A stretch of 64,000 bases of DNA from an uncultured Myroides sp. (GTDB lineage Bacteria > Bacteroidota > Bacteroidia > Flavobacteriales > Flavobacteriaceae). Positions 17,271-27,400 of this stretch are shown here, piece by piece (the first letter of the stretch is position 1; every line of letters begins with the position of its first letter). The notes below the pieces were generated by a model, which was not told the DNA's origin, ran no database searches, and was given only the letters and a program-made list of their open reading frames with translations. The position numbers were made by a program, and so were the translations under genes. The stretch lies in contig CAJYTF010000034.1 in assembly GCA_913777665.1 (NCBI GenBank), positions 124,001-188,000 of the forward strand, written 5' to 3'.

Positions 17271-17957
17271 TTAATCTACCGGAAAAACAACATGAAAACC
17301 CACACCGCGAATTGACTGGATTTTTATACGATCGTCATTCTGGAAGTATTTTCGTAAGCGGCTTATAAAAACATCCATGCTTCTGCCTGTGAAATAATCG
17401 GTATTTTTCCAAACGTGCTGTAAAATAACTTCGCGGGTTACAACCTGATTGTTGTATTGCGTAAGCAGTGAAAGCAGCGAAACTTCGCGTTCGGTTAACT
17501 GATAATTGGTGCTATTATGCTGTAATATTAATTGTCTTGGTTTGAAAATATAACTACCAATTAGTATTTCTTCACTTGTTGATTTATAGCCTTTTCGGTT
17601 TAGAATATTTTTTATTCGAAGGATTAGTTCTTCTGGATCGCAAGGTTTTGAGATGTAATCATCGGCACCAAGTTTTAATCCTAAAATACGGTCGATCTGC
17701 TGATTTTTTGCTGTGAGAAACAAAAACGGAAAGTCAATCTTTTCTTGTAATTTTTTTGCCAATGTAAATCCGTCCATTTCTGGCAGCATTACATCTAAAA
17801 TAGCAATATCGCATTGATTTATTATGGAAAAATCATCTAAAGCCTGCATAGGATTTTGGTACCAATACACATTAAAATCAGACATTTCAAGGTATTGCTT
17901 CAATATAAAACCAAAATCGTATTCGTCTTCAACCAATAAAACCGTAACTTTTTTCAT
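17271..17957 (-). CDS. OmpR-family response regulator
   Basis: 228-aa two-domain regulator. The receiver domain (1-120) has the acidic pair VEDE, phospho-acceptor Asp55 (AILDVMLPEMDGF), and the conserved LTAK lysine. The C-terminal winged-helix domain carries YQLTEREVSLLSLLTQYNNQVVTREVI and FISRLRKYFQNDDRIKIQSIRGVGF. The start overlaps the kinase stop by 4 bp (ATGA), so the two are translationally coupled. A triple TTAACC direct repeat upstream of the kinase is a likely binding site. Confidence 0.95.
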   Translation of the reverse strand: MKKVTVLLVEDEYDFGFILKQYLEMSDFNVYWYQNPMQALDDFSIINQCDIAILDVMLPEMDGFTLAKKLQEKIDFPFLFLTAKNQQIDRILGLKLGADDYISKPCDPEELILRIKNILNRKGYKSTSEEILIGSYIFKPRQLILQHNSTNYQLTEREVSLLSLLTQYNNQVVTREVILQHVWKNTDYFTGRSMDVFISRLRKYFQNDDRIKIQSIRGVGFHVVFPVD

Positions 17958-19318
17958 AGTTCAATACTTAAATGACATCCTTTGCCTAAACTGCTTTTAA
18001 CCTGTATGTTTCCATGATATTTCTGCACAACTTTGCTTACCAGATACAAACCTACGCCCAAACCTTTTACGCTGTGAATGTTGTTTATGGGAACGCGGTA
18101 ATATTTATCGAAAATATATTTTTGTTCATTCATTGCAATACCGATTCCGTCATCAATAACATCAATTTTTAAAGAATTTTCTGTTTGAAGGATCTGAAGT
18201 TGTATGTTTTTACCGCCATATTTAATGCTGTTATCAATCAGATTTCCTAGAATAGTTTCGATATCGGCAGCATTTATCGGTAATTCATCGGTAAAAGTTT
18301 CAATAGAAATATGCCAGTTCATATTTGGATACAGCATTTTATAATCATCAATAAATTCTACAATCTGCTTTTTTGTTGCATTGTTGTTTTGATAATCATC
18401 CGTATTCAAAGGCTTTAAAAGATGTTCCAATCGGTTTATTTGTCGATCCATTAATATTAGCGTTTCTGTACTGTACGATTTTTGAATTTGCTTTGAAGCG
18501 ATTTTCAATGTTGCCAAAGGCGTTTTAAATTCGTGTGAGATATTGTCAATGGTATCATGCAGCAATAAAACCTGCTTTCGTTGTTCGCTATACTTTTTGT
18601 ATGATTGAAAATACAGCACAAGCACCATGATCATTATGAAAATAGACACTGCAAACAACCCCCAAAGTTCTTTAAACAGAATGGTATTCATATTTAAAAT
18701 ATCGTAATAAATTGCCTGTTTAATTACATAACTTCGCTCATCGGTTTTAGAAACAGATTTTTCGTAAGTGCGGGCGATATTAATTTTATCGTCAAAACTT
18801 TTTGTATTCAGCGTATCTCGTTGTGTTTCAGTTGTTGAATTAGATTGGGTAGATTCCCATTTTGATTCGCTAAACAGAAAATTTTCAACTGGTTCAGGGT
18901 TGGTCGTATAAATAACAATAGGTTTTGAAACTATTTGCTGATTATTGGTTTTATCGTAAACGCCCAATAATTCTTTTTTAAACGCTAATTCTAAACCGCT
19001 TTCTTTATATTGTTGTTGTACATACGCGCGCAACTCTTTGGTAAGGCTGTCGTTTTTCAATTTCATTTCTGTTTCAAAATGCTGTCGGGCAGCTGCCTTA
19101 CTATCAAACTCTTGCCACAGATATAAACTTTCATCCCAACGGGTATCTTCCAAAAACGAATAATCAACGGTTGTTTTTTCAAATATATCGTGGGCTTTAC
19201 CTTTAATCTCGTTCTTTTTCAGCAAAACGGTATTGTACAAAAAGTACGACTGTATTGCAGCCAAAACCACAAACAGCAACGAAAAATAAAGGATAGGATG
19301 TTTTCTCAAGTTTTTCAT
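17954..19318 (-). CDS. Sensor histidine kinase
   Basis: The ORF track starts at 19357; I chose the ATG at 19318 (MKNLRKHPILYFSLLF), since it puts a short basic segment before the first transmembrane helix. A ~200-residue periplasmic domain of unknown ligand follows, then a second helix (LWGLFAVSIFIMIMVLVLYF). The kinase core has an H-box (NISHEFKTPLATL), N-box (LIDNSIKYGG), and G-boxes (DDGIGIA, KGLGVGLYLVSK). It is co-transcribed with the response regulator and divergent from the outer membrane protein at 19430. Confidence 0.94.
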   Translation of the reverse strand: MKNLRKHPILYFSLLFVVLAAIQSYFLYNTVLLKKNEIKGKAHDIFEKTTVDYSFLEDTRWDESLYLWQEFDSKAAARQHFETEMKLKNDSLTKELRAYVQQQYKESGLELAFKKELLGVYDKTNNQQIVSKPIVIYTTNPEPVENFLFSESKWESTQSNSTTETQRDTLNTKSFDDKINIARTYEKSVSKTDERSYVIKQAIYYDILNMNTILFKELWGLFAVSIFIMIMVLVLYFQSYKKYSEQRKQVLLLHDTIDNISHEFKTPLATLKIASKQIQKSYSTETLILMDRQINRLEHLLKPLNTDDYQNNNATKKQIVEFIDDYKMLYPNMNWHISIETFTDELPINAADIETILGNLIDNSIKYGGKNIQLQILQTENSLKIDVIDDGIGIAMNEQKYIFDKYYRVPINNIHSVKGLGVGLYLVSKVVQKYHGNIQVKSSLGKGCHLSIEL

Positions 19319-19358
19319 CAATAGCAAATATAGGCAAACTATTATGTGTAAAAACACG

Positions 19359-19386
19359 TTAACCGCCCATTAACCGTTCGTTAACC
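19359..19386. promoter_or_regulatory. Triple TTAACC direct repeat, likely response-regulator operator
   Basis: TTAACC occurs three times at 19359, 19370 and 19381, exactly 11 bp apart (one helical turn), in the 111-bp region between the divergent kinase and outer membrane protein genes. OmpR-family proteins bind tandem direct repeats with this spacing. Control of both directions by the neighbouring response regulator is inferred. Confidence 0.65.
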
Positions 19387-19429
19387 CACACACTGTAAAA
19401 ATAGCCACACATTTGTAAAAAATAATCAC

Positions 19430-21787
19430 ATGAAAAATACTATACTCTTTTTAATGCTTTTATGTTGTACGCAGATTTGGGCACAGCAACAAAATATTAA
19501 AGGAACGGTTTATACAAAAGATGATATTCCTGTTTCATATTTAGAAATTAGAATTCTTGATGTTTCAAAAAACTATCAGCAATCGGTGGCGACAGATTCA
19601 CTGGGAATCTTCGAAATTATTACAGATCAGCCGGAAATTATTTTGGATATTAATGATGATTTTCATCAACCGTTTCAACAGCAAATTTCTACCGAAGATC
19701 AAAAAAATGGATTAAAACTGTATCTGATTCCGTTAGAAGAGCAACTATCAGAACTAACCATCAGCGTTAAACGTCCAAAAGTAAAACAGAAAATAGACCG
19801 TATGGTATTTGATGTTGAAAACAGCTCGTTAAGCAACTTAAATACGTGGGAAATTTTAAAACGAACGCCTAACATCACCGTTAAAAACAGCAGTTTGCAG
19901 GTACGCAATAACAGCAGTGTTTTGGTTACTATTAACGATAAAAGATGGATGATGTCATCGCAAGAACTACAAACTCTGTTAGAAAACACACCGGGTAACG
20001 AATTGCAGGCTATAGAAGTTATTACAAATCCGCCGGCACAGTACGAAGCATCGGGCGCTGCCATTGTAAATATCAAACTAAAACAGAACAAATTGTTGGG
20101 TTACAAAGGAACCCTTTTTGGCAAGTACGAGCAAAGTATGTATGCCAAAGGTGTAGCCGGAATAAGTAATTTTTACAATGTTGGGAAATGGAATTTTGCT
20201 GCAAGTTATTATCACGGTGGCGGAAATTACGTTCGTAAAAGCAAAGATTACGTTTTTTACGAAGAAGATGCTACAACTTGGCGAACCGTTACAAACCGCA
20301 AAGACACCAGCAAATCGCAGAACACATGGAATGCTATGATTGGTTATGAAAAAGATTCGTTAACCAGCTTTAATTTAGGAATTAACGGATTTTATCAGCC
20401 AAATTCGCACGGTTTATACAACATTCCAACCGTAATTACGAACAGCACAAACGATGTAATTTCGCAGTTTAATACGATTAATGATCATAACGAAAACAAC
20501 AACCAGATCAATGCGTATGCACAATTTCAGAAGAAAATAAACGATCATACTTTATCATCAACCGCACAATTTACCAACAATTCAAAAAACAAGTTTCAGG
20601 ATATCATCACTCAATATCCAACTTCAAGAAATCAATTTACGAATGATGAAGAAAGCAGTACGCAGGTTTTTGCCGTTCAGGTTGATGATTCTTACAAAAA
20701 AGACAAATTTATGTGGGACAACGGGTTAAAATTCAGCACCATTTCGTCTGATTTCACGATGCTCTTTTCTGATGATGAGAATGAAAATCTACAGTTGAAT
20801 CCCGATAAAAGCAACGATTTTAATTATACCGAAAAAAATTACGCGGCTTACAGCAGTTTTAGTTACGATTTGGAAAAGTGGTCTTTTAAAGCAGGTTTGC
20901 GTGCGGAATACACCGAATTAGAAGGAATTGTAAAGCAACCTGCCGATGTGAACAAACAATCGTACTTACAATTGTTTCCTACATTGTATGCGCAATATAA
21001 TTTTCAGAATTCGCACCAGTTGGGTATTTCGTACGGAAAAAGAATTACACGACCTTATTATTCGTGGTTAAATCCGGCAAAATCATATTACAACGAATTT
21101 TCTTATTTTCAGGGCGATCCACGTTTGCGACCAACCATTACGCACAATATCGAATTAAATTACAGTTTTAAAAATGCAATCATTACGTCGTATTACCGTT
21201 ACGAGAAATTTCCTGCAATGGAAATCAACTTTCAAATCCCCGAAACTAAAAATTTAATGTATCGATTCACCAATATAAAATCTGAAAATGCTGCCGGTTT
21301 ACAACTTTACAAAAACTTTGAAATTTCTGAAAAGTTATCTGTCGATTTTAGTACCAATACCGAATACCGCCAACAATACTTTTGGGATTTAAAAAACCAA
21401 TTGTACGAAAATAAAAAACTGACATTTAACGGAAGAACCAACGTACAGATTCAATTAAACCAAACTACCGACTGGGTTTTAAACGCGAGTTTCTTTTATT
21501 CGTCGCCAACCATTCAAGGAACTTTTAACATATCAAGTTTTTCAAGTACATCGTTACAAATGACGCGGAAGTTTTTTAGCAAGAAGTTGGATGCATCGAT
21601 TGCTTTTAACGATATTTTTTACAGTGAAAAAATGAAGATCAGTACAAAATACGCCAACCAGAACAATTACTTTTTAGACGCTGCCGACACTCGAAACTTT
21701 ATGATTACGTTACGCTATCAATTTGGAAACCAATCGTTGAAAACAGCTGAAAAAGTAGAAAAAACCGACGAACAAAACCGCTTATGA
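19430..21787 (+). CDS. Outer membrane beta-barrel family protein with carboxypeptidase-regulatory-like domain
   Basis: 785-aa exported protein. The signal peptide MKNTILFLMLLCCTQIWAQ is followed by an N-terminal carboxypeptidase-regulatory-like domain (NIKGTVYTKDDIPVSYLEIRI). A plug-like region (QVRNNSSVLVTINDKRWMMSSQELQTLLENTPGNELQAIEVITNPPAQYEASG) precedes a ~600-residue 22-strand-type barrel resembling the TonB-receptor-like PF14905 family. A clear TonB box is not evident. It is divergent from the two-component genes with the TTAACC repeats between them, and is probably their regulated target. Confidence 0.85.
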   Translation: MKNTILFLMLLCCTQIWAQQQNIKGTVYTKDDIPVSYLEIRILDVSKNYQQSVATDSLGIFEIITDQPEIILDINDDFHQPFQQQISTEDQKNGLKLYLIPLEEQLSELTISVKRPKVKQKIDRMVFDVENSSLSNLNTWEILKRTPNITVKNSSLQVRNNSSVLVTINDKRWMMSSQELQTLLENTPGNELQAIEVITNPPAQYEASGAAIVNIKLKQNKLLGYKGTLFGKYEQSMYAKGVAGISNFYNVGKWNFAASYYHGGGNYVRKSKDYVFYEEDATTWRTVTNRKDTSKSQNTWNAMIGYEKDSLTSFNLGINGFYQPNSHGLYNIPTVITNSTNDVISQFNTINDHNENNNQINAYAQFQKKINDHTLSSTAQFTNNSKNKFQDIITQYPTSRNQFTNDEESSTQVFAVQVDDSYKKDKFMWDNGLKFSTISSDFTMLFSDDENENLQLNPDKSNDFNYTEKNYAAYSSFSYDLEKWSFKAGLRAEYTELEGIVKQPADVNKQSYLQLFPTLYAQYNFQNSHQLGISYGKRITRPYYSWLNPAKSYYNEFSYFQGDPRLRPTITHNIELNYSFKNAIITSYYRYEKFPAMEINFQIPETKNLMYRFTNIKSENAAGLQLYKNFEISEKLSVDFSTNTEYRQQYFWDLKNQLYENKKLTFNGRTNVQIQLNQTTDWVLNASFFYSSPTIQGTFNISSFSSTSLQMTRKFFSKKLDASIAFNDIFYSEKMKISTKYANQNNYFLDAADTRNFMITLRYQFGNQSLKTAEKVEKTDEQNRL

Positions 21788-21814
21788 TTACATTTTTTTA
21801 GAATTAGTTAATTG

Positions 21815-21842
21815 AAAAAGCCACTCAATTGAGTGGCTTTTT
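21815..21842. terminator. Bidirectional terminator
   Basis: Perfect palindrome AAAAAGCCACTCAATTGAGTGGCTTTTT lies between the convergent barrel-protein gene and the DUF6891 gene. A-run and T-run on either side allow termination in both directions. Confidence 0.85.
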
Positions 21843-21843
21843 G

Positions 21844-22497
21844 TTATTTATTCAATAAAATAGCATCGATTACATAGTTGTAATTCAACAGATCGCGATC
21901 TTCTTCGTTATAAATTCGTTCCCATTTAAATTCTGGCAGAAAAATGCGGGTAGCTGCTTTTCCATTCCAATCAACTTTTAAATTGTGTTTTTCTAAAACT
22001 TCCACAATTTTTTTGGCAATTTCTCTGCTAACCACATCGCTTACGTTGTCTATTTTCTGAAAACTAATGTACAAACCTTCGCCACGAACGGCACGTTCCA
22101 TATCCTGACCATGGTAAAAACAGTATCCTTCCGATTTTTCGTCGTTATCAATCAAAGTACGCTCTACTTCAGTAACCTCATATTCACCGTCATCATTGGT
22201 AAATCCTGTATAATGAAGGGCAATAATTTTAGATTCTGCCAATTCATCAAAAGCCGCAATTAAACGATTGGTTTGTGTATCATCGCCCCAAGATTCACTT
22301 TCTTTTAAAAGTTCCTCGTTCACACGATCAATCTGTTCGTATGCCCAATCTTCGGAAATTTCGTCTTCAAAACCATTATCTTCAATTTCTTCGATAATAT
22401 TGTTCTGAATATCCTCTAAACTGTAAAATCCGGAACGTACCTGCGTGTAAATAGAATCAAAAATAAATTGCTGATCTTCAGACATACTCTGTTTCAT
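21844..22497 (-). CDS. DUF6891-like protein
   Basis: 217-aa acidic cytosolic protein without membrane segments. The arrangement DELAESKIIALHYTGFT, EGYCFYHGQDMERAVRGEGLYISF, and EIAKKIVEVLEKHNLKVDWNGKAATRIFL matches my recollection of the DUF6891 pattern. Its function is unknown. ATG codons at residues 1 and 5 could both serve as start. It is monocistronic and ends in the shared terminator. Confidence 0.7.
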   Translation of the reverse strand: MKQSMSEDQQFIFDSIYTQVRSGFYSLEDIQNNIIEEIEDNGFEDEISEDWAYEQIDRVNEELLKESESWGDDTQTNRLIAAFDELAESKIIALHYTGFTNDDGEYEVTEVERTLIDNDEKSEGYCFYHGQDMERAVRGEGLYISFQKIDNVSDVVSREIAKKIVEVLEKHNLKVDWNGKAATRIFLPEFKWERIYNEEDRDLLNYNYVIDAILLNK

Positions 22498-22689
22498 ATT
22501 AAATGTGCTTTTTAGCCTTTTAAGTATTTTAAATTTTTAATAGTACGAATATATTAATTCCATTTAAATTTTATACACCGCCTATTAATTTTTTATGTTT
22601 TTTTTCTAATTAATACAAATGATAACGTTAAAACAACACAGCCTTTAAAAGAAGTTTATTTGGGAAAGGCGGTTTTGTAAAGTAAGCAC

Positions 22690-22697
22690 TACCTTTG
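22690..22697 (+). promoter_or_regulatory. -7 box upstream of the MFS gene
   Basis: TACCTTTG matches TAnnTTTG and lies 20 nt before the ATG at 22718. No well-spaced TTTG -33 element is clear; TTTG at 22659-22662 is about 27 nt away. Confidence 0.5.
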
Positions 22698-22717
22698 CAA
22701 ATTGATATTTTAAGATA

Positions 22718-23866
22718 ATGAATAAAGGATTAATTGCTTTGGCATTTGGCGGATTAGCCATTGGTATGACCGAATTTACCATGATGGGAATTTTGCAGGA
22801 TATTGCCAAAGACCAGCAGATTGAAATTACCCAGGCAGCTCATTTTATTGCGTTGTATGCATTAGGTGTTGTGGTTGGCGCACCTATTTTAACCATTTTT
22901 ACAGGAAAGATCGCTCCGAAAAAAGTGTTGCTGCTATTAATGTTACTTTTTATAGTTTTCAACGGATTGTTTGCTATTGCACCCGAATACAATACTTTAG
23001 CTATTAGCCGATTTATGTCGGGCTTGCCACACGGCGCTTTCTTTGGAGTAGGATCGGTAGTTGCTGCACAATTGGTTCAAAAAGGAAAAGAAGCACAGGC
23101 AATTGCCTTTATGTTCACCGGTATGACCATTGCAAATTTAGCCGGTGTTCCGCTTGGCACCTACATTGGGCATCATTATTCGTGGCGAATTACCTACGGA
23201 ATTATTGCCGCTTTAGGATTAATCACCATTGCAAGCATTTACTTTTGGTTGCCAAATATGAACAACAAGGCAAACGGCGATTTAAAACAGCAGCTTTCGT
23301 ACTTTAAACAGGCAAAGGCTTGGTTAATTGTTGCTGTTATTTCTATTGGAACAGGCGGATTGTTTTCGTGGATTACCTACATTTCGCCAATGGTTACGAA
23401 AGTGGGCGATTTAAATGAAGACCGAGTTCCGTTTATTATGATATTGGTTGGATTGGGAATGTTCTTCGGGAACATTTTAGGCGGAAAACTGGCAGATACC
23501 ATTTCTCCGACAAAAGCAGCGATTGCTTGTTTTACCACGATGGCACTTACTTTAGTTACGGTTTACTTCACGGCACACATTACATCGTTAGCTTATGTAA
23601 TGGCATTTGTTACGGGATTGGTTGCTTTTACCATTGGATCTCCGTTGCAAATGATGCTGATTACATCGGCAAAAGGATCCGAAAATATTGCAGCTGCAGC
23701 CGGTCAGGCAAGTTTTAACATTGGTAATACTTTAGGAGCTTATTTAGGCGGAATCCCAATCACACTTGGTTATGCCTATAATTCGCCGGTGCTGGTTGGT
23801 GTGGGTATGGCTGGTATTGGTGCGATGCTTGCTACTGTTTATTTGAAAAGATATTTGGCACGATAA
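22718..23866 (+). CDS. MFS transporter, AraJ/YdhP-like efflux type
   Basis: 382-aa integral membrane protein with 12 predicted helices. Start ALAFGGLAIGMTEFTMMGILQDIAKD is typical of the arabinose-efflux (AraJ/YdhP) drug-export branch. MFS loop motif GAPILTIFTGKIAPKKVLL is between helices 2 and 3, and SRFMSGLPHGAFFGVGSVVAA is helix 4. Helix 5 has the antiporter-like LAGVPLGTYIGHHYSWR. The substrate is unknown. It stands alone in its transcription unit. Confidence 0.9.
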   Translation: MNKGLIALAFGGLAIGMTEFTMMGILQDIAKDQQIEITQAAHFIALYALGVVVGAPILTIFTGKIAPKKVLLLLMLLFIVFNGLFAIAPEYNTLAISRFMSGLPHGAFFGVGSVVAAQLVQKGKEAQAIAFMFTGMTIANLAGVPLGTYIGHHYSWRITYGIIAALGLITIASIYFWLPNMNNKANGDLKQQLSYFKQAKAWLIVAVISIGTGGLFSWITYISPMVTKVGDLNEDRVPFIMILVGLGMFFGNILGGKLADTISPTKAAIACFTTMALTLVTVYFTAHITSLAYVMAFVTGLVAFTIGSPLQMMLITSAKGSENIAAAAGQASFNIGNTLGAYLGGIPITLGYAYNSPVLVGVGMAGIGAMLATVYLKRYLAR

Positions 23867-23997
23867 AATACACTTTTTGTAGAAAAAATAAACATATTTT
23901 ACGTTTTCTGTAATTTAAATACGGTTTAATTAGCGATATATCAGCAGTGGCACAATGCTTGTTTTAAGTTAAGTGTAACAATAATATTTTAAGAGCT

Positions 23998-24372
23998 ATG
24001 AAAAGTATTTTAAAGATTTTCGGAATTTTATGTTTATCAATCTTTGTTTTTACAGCATGTAGTGATGATGACGATCCAGCAAACAACGATTTTTTTGTTG
24101 GCAGATACAACGGTAAAGTAACATTTGCCAACGGCGACGAAAGTAAATCGAACGATAACGGACACGTACAAGTTGTAAAAGTAGGCGATAAATACAACTT
24201 CTTATTTTCGGACAGTATCCCGGATATTACCGGAATTGAAATTGAGAAAAATGATAATACCGCAGTAATGATTGGTTCTAACGAAACACATTACATAAGA
24301 ATTACAGCAAGTAAATTAACCATGCTGTATTTAAAAGATGGTGCAACTTGGACAGCAGATGCTAATAGATAA
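23998..24372 (+). CDS. Small secreted lipoprotein
   Basis: 124-aa protein with a lipoprotein signal (MKSILKIFGILCLSIFVFTAC), followed directly by the acidic tract SDDDDPANND. Acidic residues after the lipidated Cys act as a surface-export signal in several Bacteroidota, so surface location is possible. The rest is beta-rich (VGRYNGKVTFANGDES...) with no recognised domain. A terminator follows. Confidence 0.75.
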   Translation: MKSILKIFGILCLSIFVFTACSDDDDPANNDFFVGRYNGKVTFANGDESKSNDNGHVQVVKVGDKYNFLFSDSIPDITGIEIEKNDNTAVMIGSNETHYIRITASKLTMLYLKDGATWTADANR

Positions 24373-24391
24373 AATAAATAGTATTTTTTTT

Positions 24392-24426
24392 AAGAGTCAT
24401 ATTTTTTAATATGGCTCTTTTTTTTA
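24392..24426 (+). terminator. Terminator after the small lipoprotein gene
   Basis: Stem AAGAGTCATATT / AATATGGCTCTT (one T-G wobble) with a short T loop, followed by a run of T. Confidence 0.8.
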
Positions 24427-24482
24427 TATTTACTCAATTTATTAAGTTATTTTTAACATATTTTCTACTAAACACTACATTT

Positions 24483-27400
24483 ATGAAAAACAGATATTTA
24501 GCTTTTTTGGCTATAATCTCTCTACCTTCATTTGGTCAGACCTATTCGGCTGAAGAGTTTATCTCTACTGGAATCCAACAACATCAAGAGGAGTCTTACG
24601 ATAAAGCAATAGAAACTTTTAAAAAAGTAAACTTAAGCGATCCCAAATATTTAACTGCGCAATATGAAATCATAAATTCACTTGTTGCTCAGAAAAATTT
24701 CGAAGAAGCGCTAATACTTTCTTCCAAACTTTATAATGACAAAAAATTTACAGAACTTCCTGAATTACTTGCATTACATGGAATTGTATTAAGTGAAAAC
24801 AATAAATTGGAAGAAGCTTTAAAAACCTTTGATTTTGGGTTGGAACGTCAGCCTCTATCAGCACATTTATTAGCAAATAAGGCAGTTGTGCTTCGCAAAC
24901 AAAACAAGAATCAGGAAGCCTTAGATATTTATAAAAAAATTATTTCAATTGATCCCACACATACAAGTGCTGTTTACAATTTAGGAATTATGGCTCTTGA
25001 AGACGGTAAAATTGTAGAAGGAAGTATGGCGTTAATGACCTACCTTATGTTTGAACCTCTTACCGGAACATCTGCAAATGCATTGGTTGCCTTAAATAAA
25101 AAATACCACCAGAACTATTCAAACAAACCAAAGTTAAAATATTCTGAATCGGGAGATAATTTTAAAGAGCTGGAAGAATTGTTAAATGCCCAAGTGCAGT
25201 ATCACCAAAACTTTTCCTTGAAAATAGGAATTGATGATGTTGCAACAAGAAATATGCCGGCAATAGTTGATTATTTTGAAACACACGAAATAAAAGACGG
25301 CTATTTTGAGAATCAATTTGGTAAAAATTTTAAAGAAATTGCAACTGCCGGTCAAACTAAAAATTATCTTTATTTCTCATTGGCATCTGTAAGTGCTAAT
25401 TTTGAAAAAGAGTATAATAAAAATGAAAAAGAGTTAAAAAATTATATTGATAATTTTCTAACTACTAAAATTTCAGAGCAATACTTTATAAGTTATCGGG
25501 AAGGTAAGAAATATAAAATCTTTAGAGAAAACAGTGAAAAAGTTATACTACCACTTAATCAGAAAAACGAATTAGAAGGAATTGGTATTGTAGAAAATCT
25601 TTTAGGAACAAAAAAAGCAGATATTACCTACAAAAACAACAACCTTAACGGTATAAAAAATTATTACGATCCGAACGGAAACCTTAGTCTTTCAGAAAAT
25701 TATTTAGATGGAGAAATAACAGGCGCAGTAAAAGATTATATTTTAGACAATAAGCTTATTTTAGATATAGAATCTAAAAACGGTAAAGCAAACGGCAAAT
25801 ACACTACTTATTACCCAACATCGGGCAAAAACTGTGAAGGTACTTATGTAGACGATTTTTATGATGGGCTGTCAGAATGCTTTTTCCCAGACGGTACTAA
25901 AAGAATTATTGCTAATTATAAAAATGGTAATTTCAACGGCGAGTACAAACGTTTTAACGAAACCGGAACTTTAGTATTACACACAAACTACACAGAGAAT
26001 GAGATTGATGGTGATTTTCTTGAATATTACGACAACGGCAATTTAAAAGTAGAATCTAAATATATTAAAGGCAAACCTTTAACTTATACAACCTATCATC
26101 CCAACAAAAAAGTAGAAAACCAAATTACTTATCAAGATCATAAAATTGTTTCCAGCGAGCTTTTTTCTGTTGATGGAAAATTACTTGAAAAAGAAAATTA
26201 TGATGCAAAAGAGAATTTAATTTCTGCAGAAAGCTTTGATGAAAGCGGACATAAATATCAAACACACTTTTTCAAGAATGGAAAATACAGCAATTCAGAG
26301 TTTCAATTTACAAACGCACCTGTCTTAAAAAACAAAGATAAAACGCAGTATCAAAATTACAATGCATTAGGAAACCTTATTGCAGAAGGATCGTTCGAAA
26401 AAAGTAAACCTGTTGGCGAATGGAACTATTATGACGAGTTAGGATATTTAAAAAGTAAAACAACTTTTGACAACGATGGAAATTATCTAAAAGTTGAAGC
26501 ATTCTTAAACAACGGTCAAAAAGATTATAAAATTTCTTACAAAGAAAATCTTTACAATGGTTTGTTTGAAGATTTTTGGAACAACAAAATAAAATACACA
26601 CAATACTATGATGAGAATGGCTTAAACGGTCCGGAAATTTTGTACTACGATAATGGTAAAGTTTATACAAACTCATTTTACGCAAGCAATAATTTAGAAA
26701 ACGAAAAATATATTTACACTCAAAATCAAAAGCTTTATCGTAAAGATATATTAAGTACTAACTTAACAGTGGCTTCTACATTTTATTTGTTAGATACCCC
26801 AATAACTTTTGAATATGCTGAAAAAAACGGAAAGTTCACCATTAAAGAAACTGCAGCAATTTCTAAAACGTTTGAACTAAAGAACGGACAATTACACGGA
26901 ACTTCAACAAAGCAAGCAGGTAGTTTAGTGTTGAACAAAGAAAACTATGTAAATAACGTATTGCACGGAAAACAAATTTATAATGCCCCTACCGGCAAAC
27001 CTATTATTGAAACAGATTATTTTACAGGTAAACGCCACGGTATATCTAAGCAATACGATCATTTGGGCAATCCTATTATAAACTCGCAGTTTGAATGGGG
27101 TAAAGAAAATGCGGTAAGAATAGTTTTTATTCCGGGAATTAATAAAAAATCTAACGAAATAAATTTTATTAACGACCAACGCCACGGAACAAATACCATT
27201 TTTGGAACAAATGGCGAAACACTTGCCGTTATTCATTATTATTATGATACACCTACAAGCTATCAAACGGTTGATAAAAAGGGTAAATTATCAGACAAAA
27301 TACCATTTACAAAAGAAATTAATAAAATTGAATCACATTATAAAAACGGAAATAAGGCATTAGAAATTAATTTGAAAAACTTTTTATACAATGGTGATTA

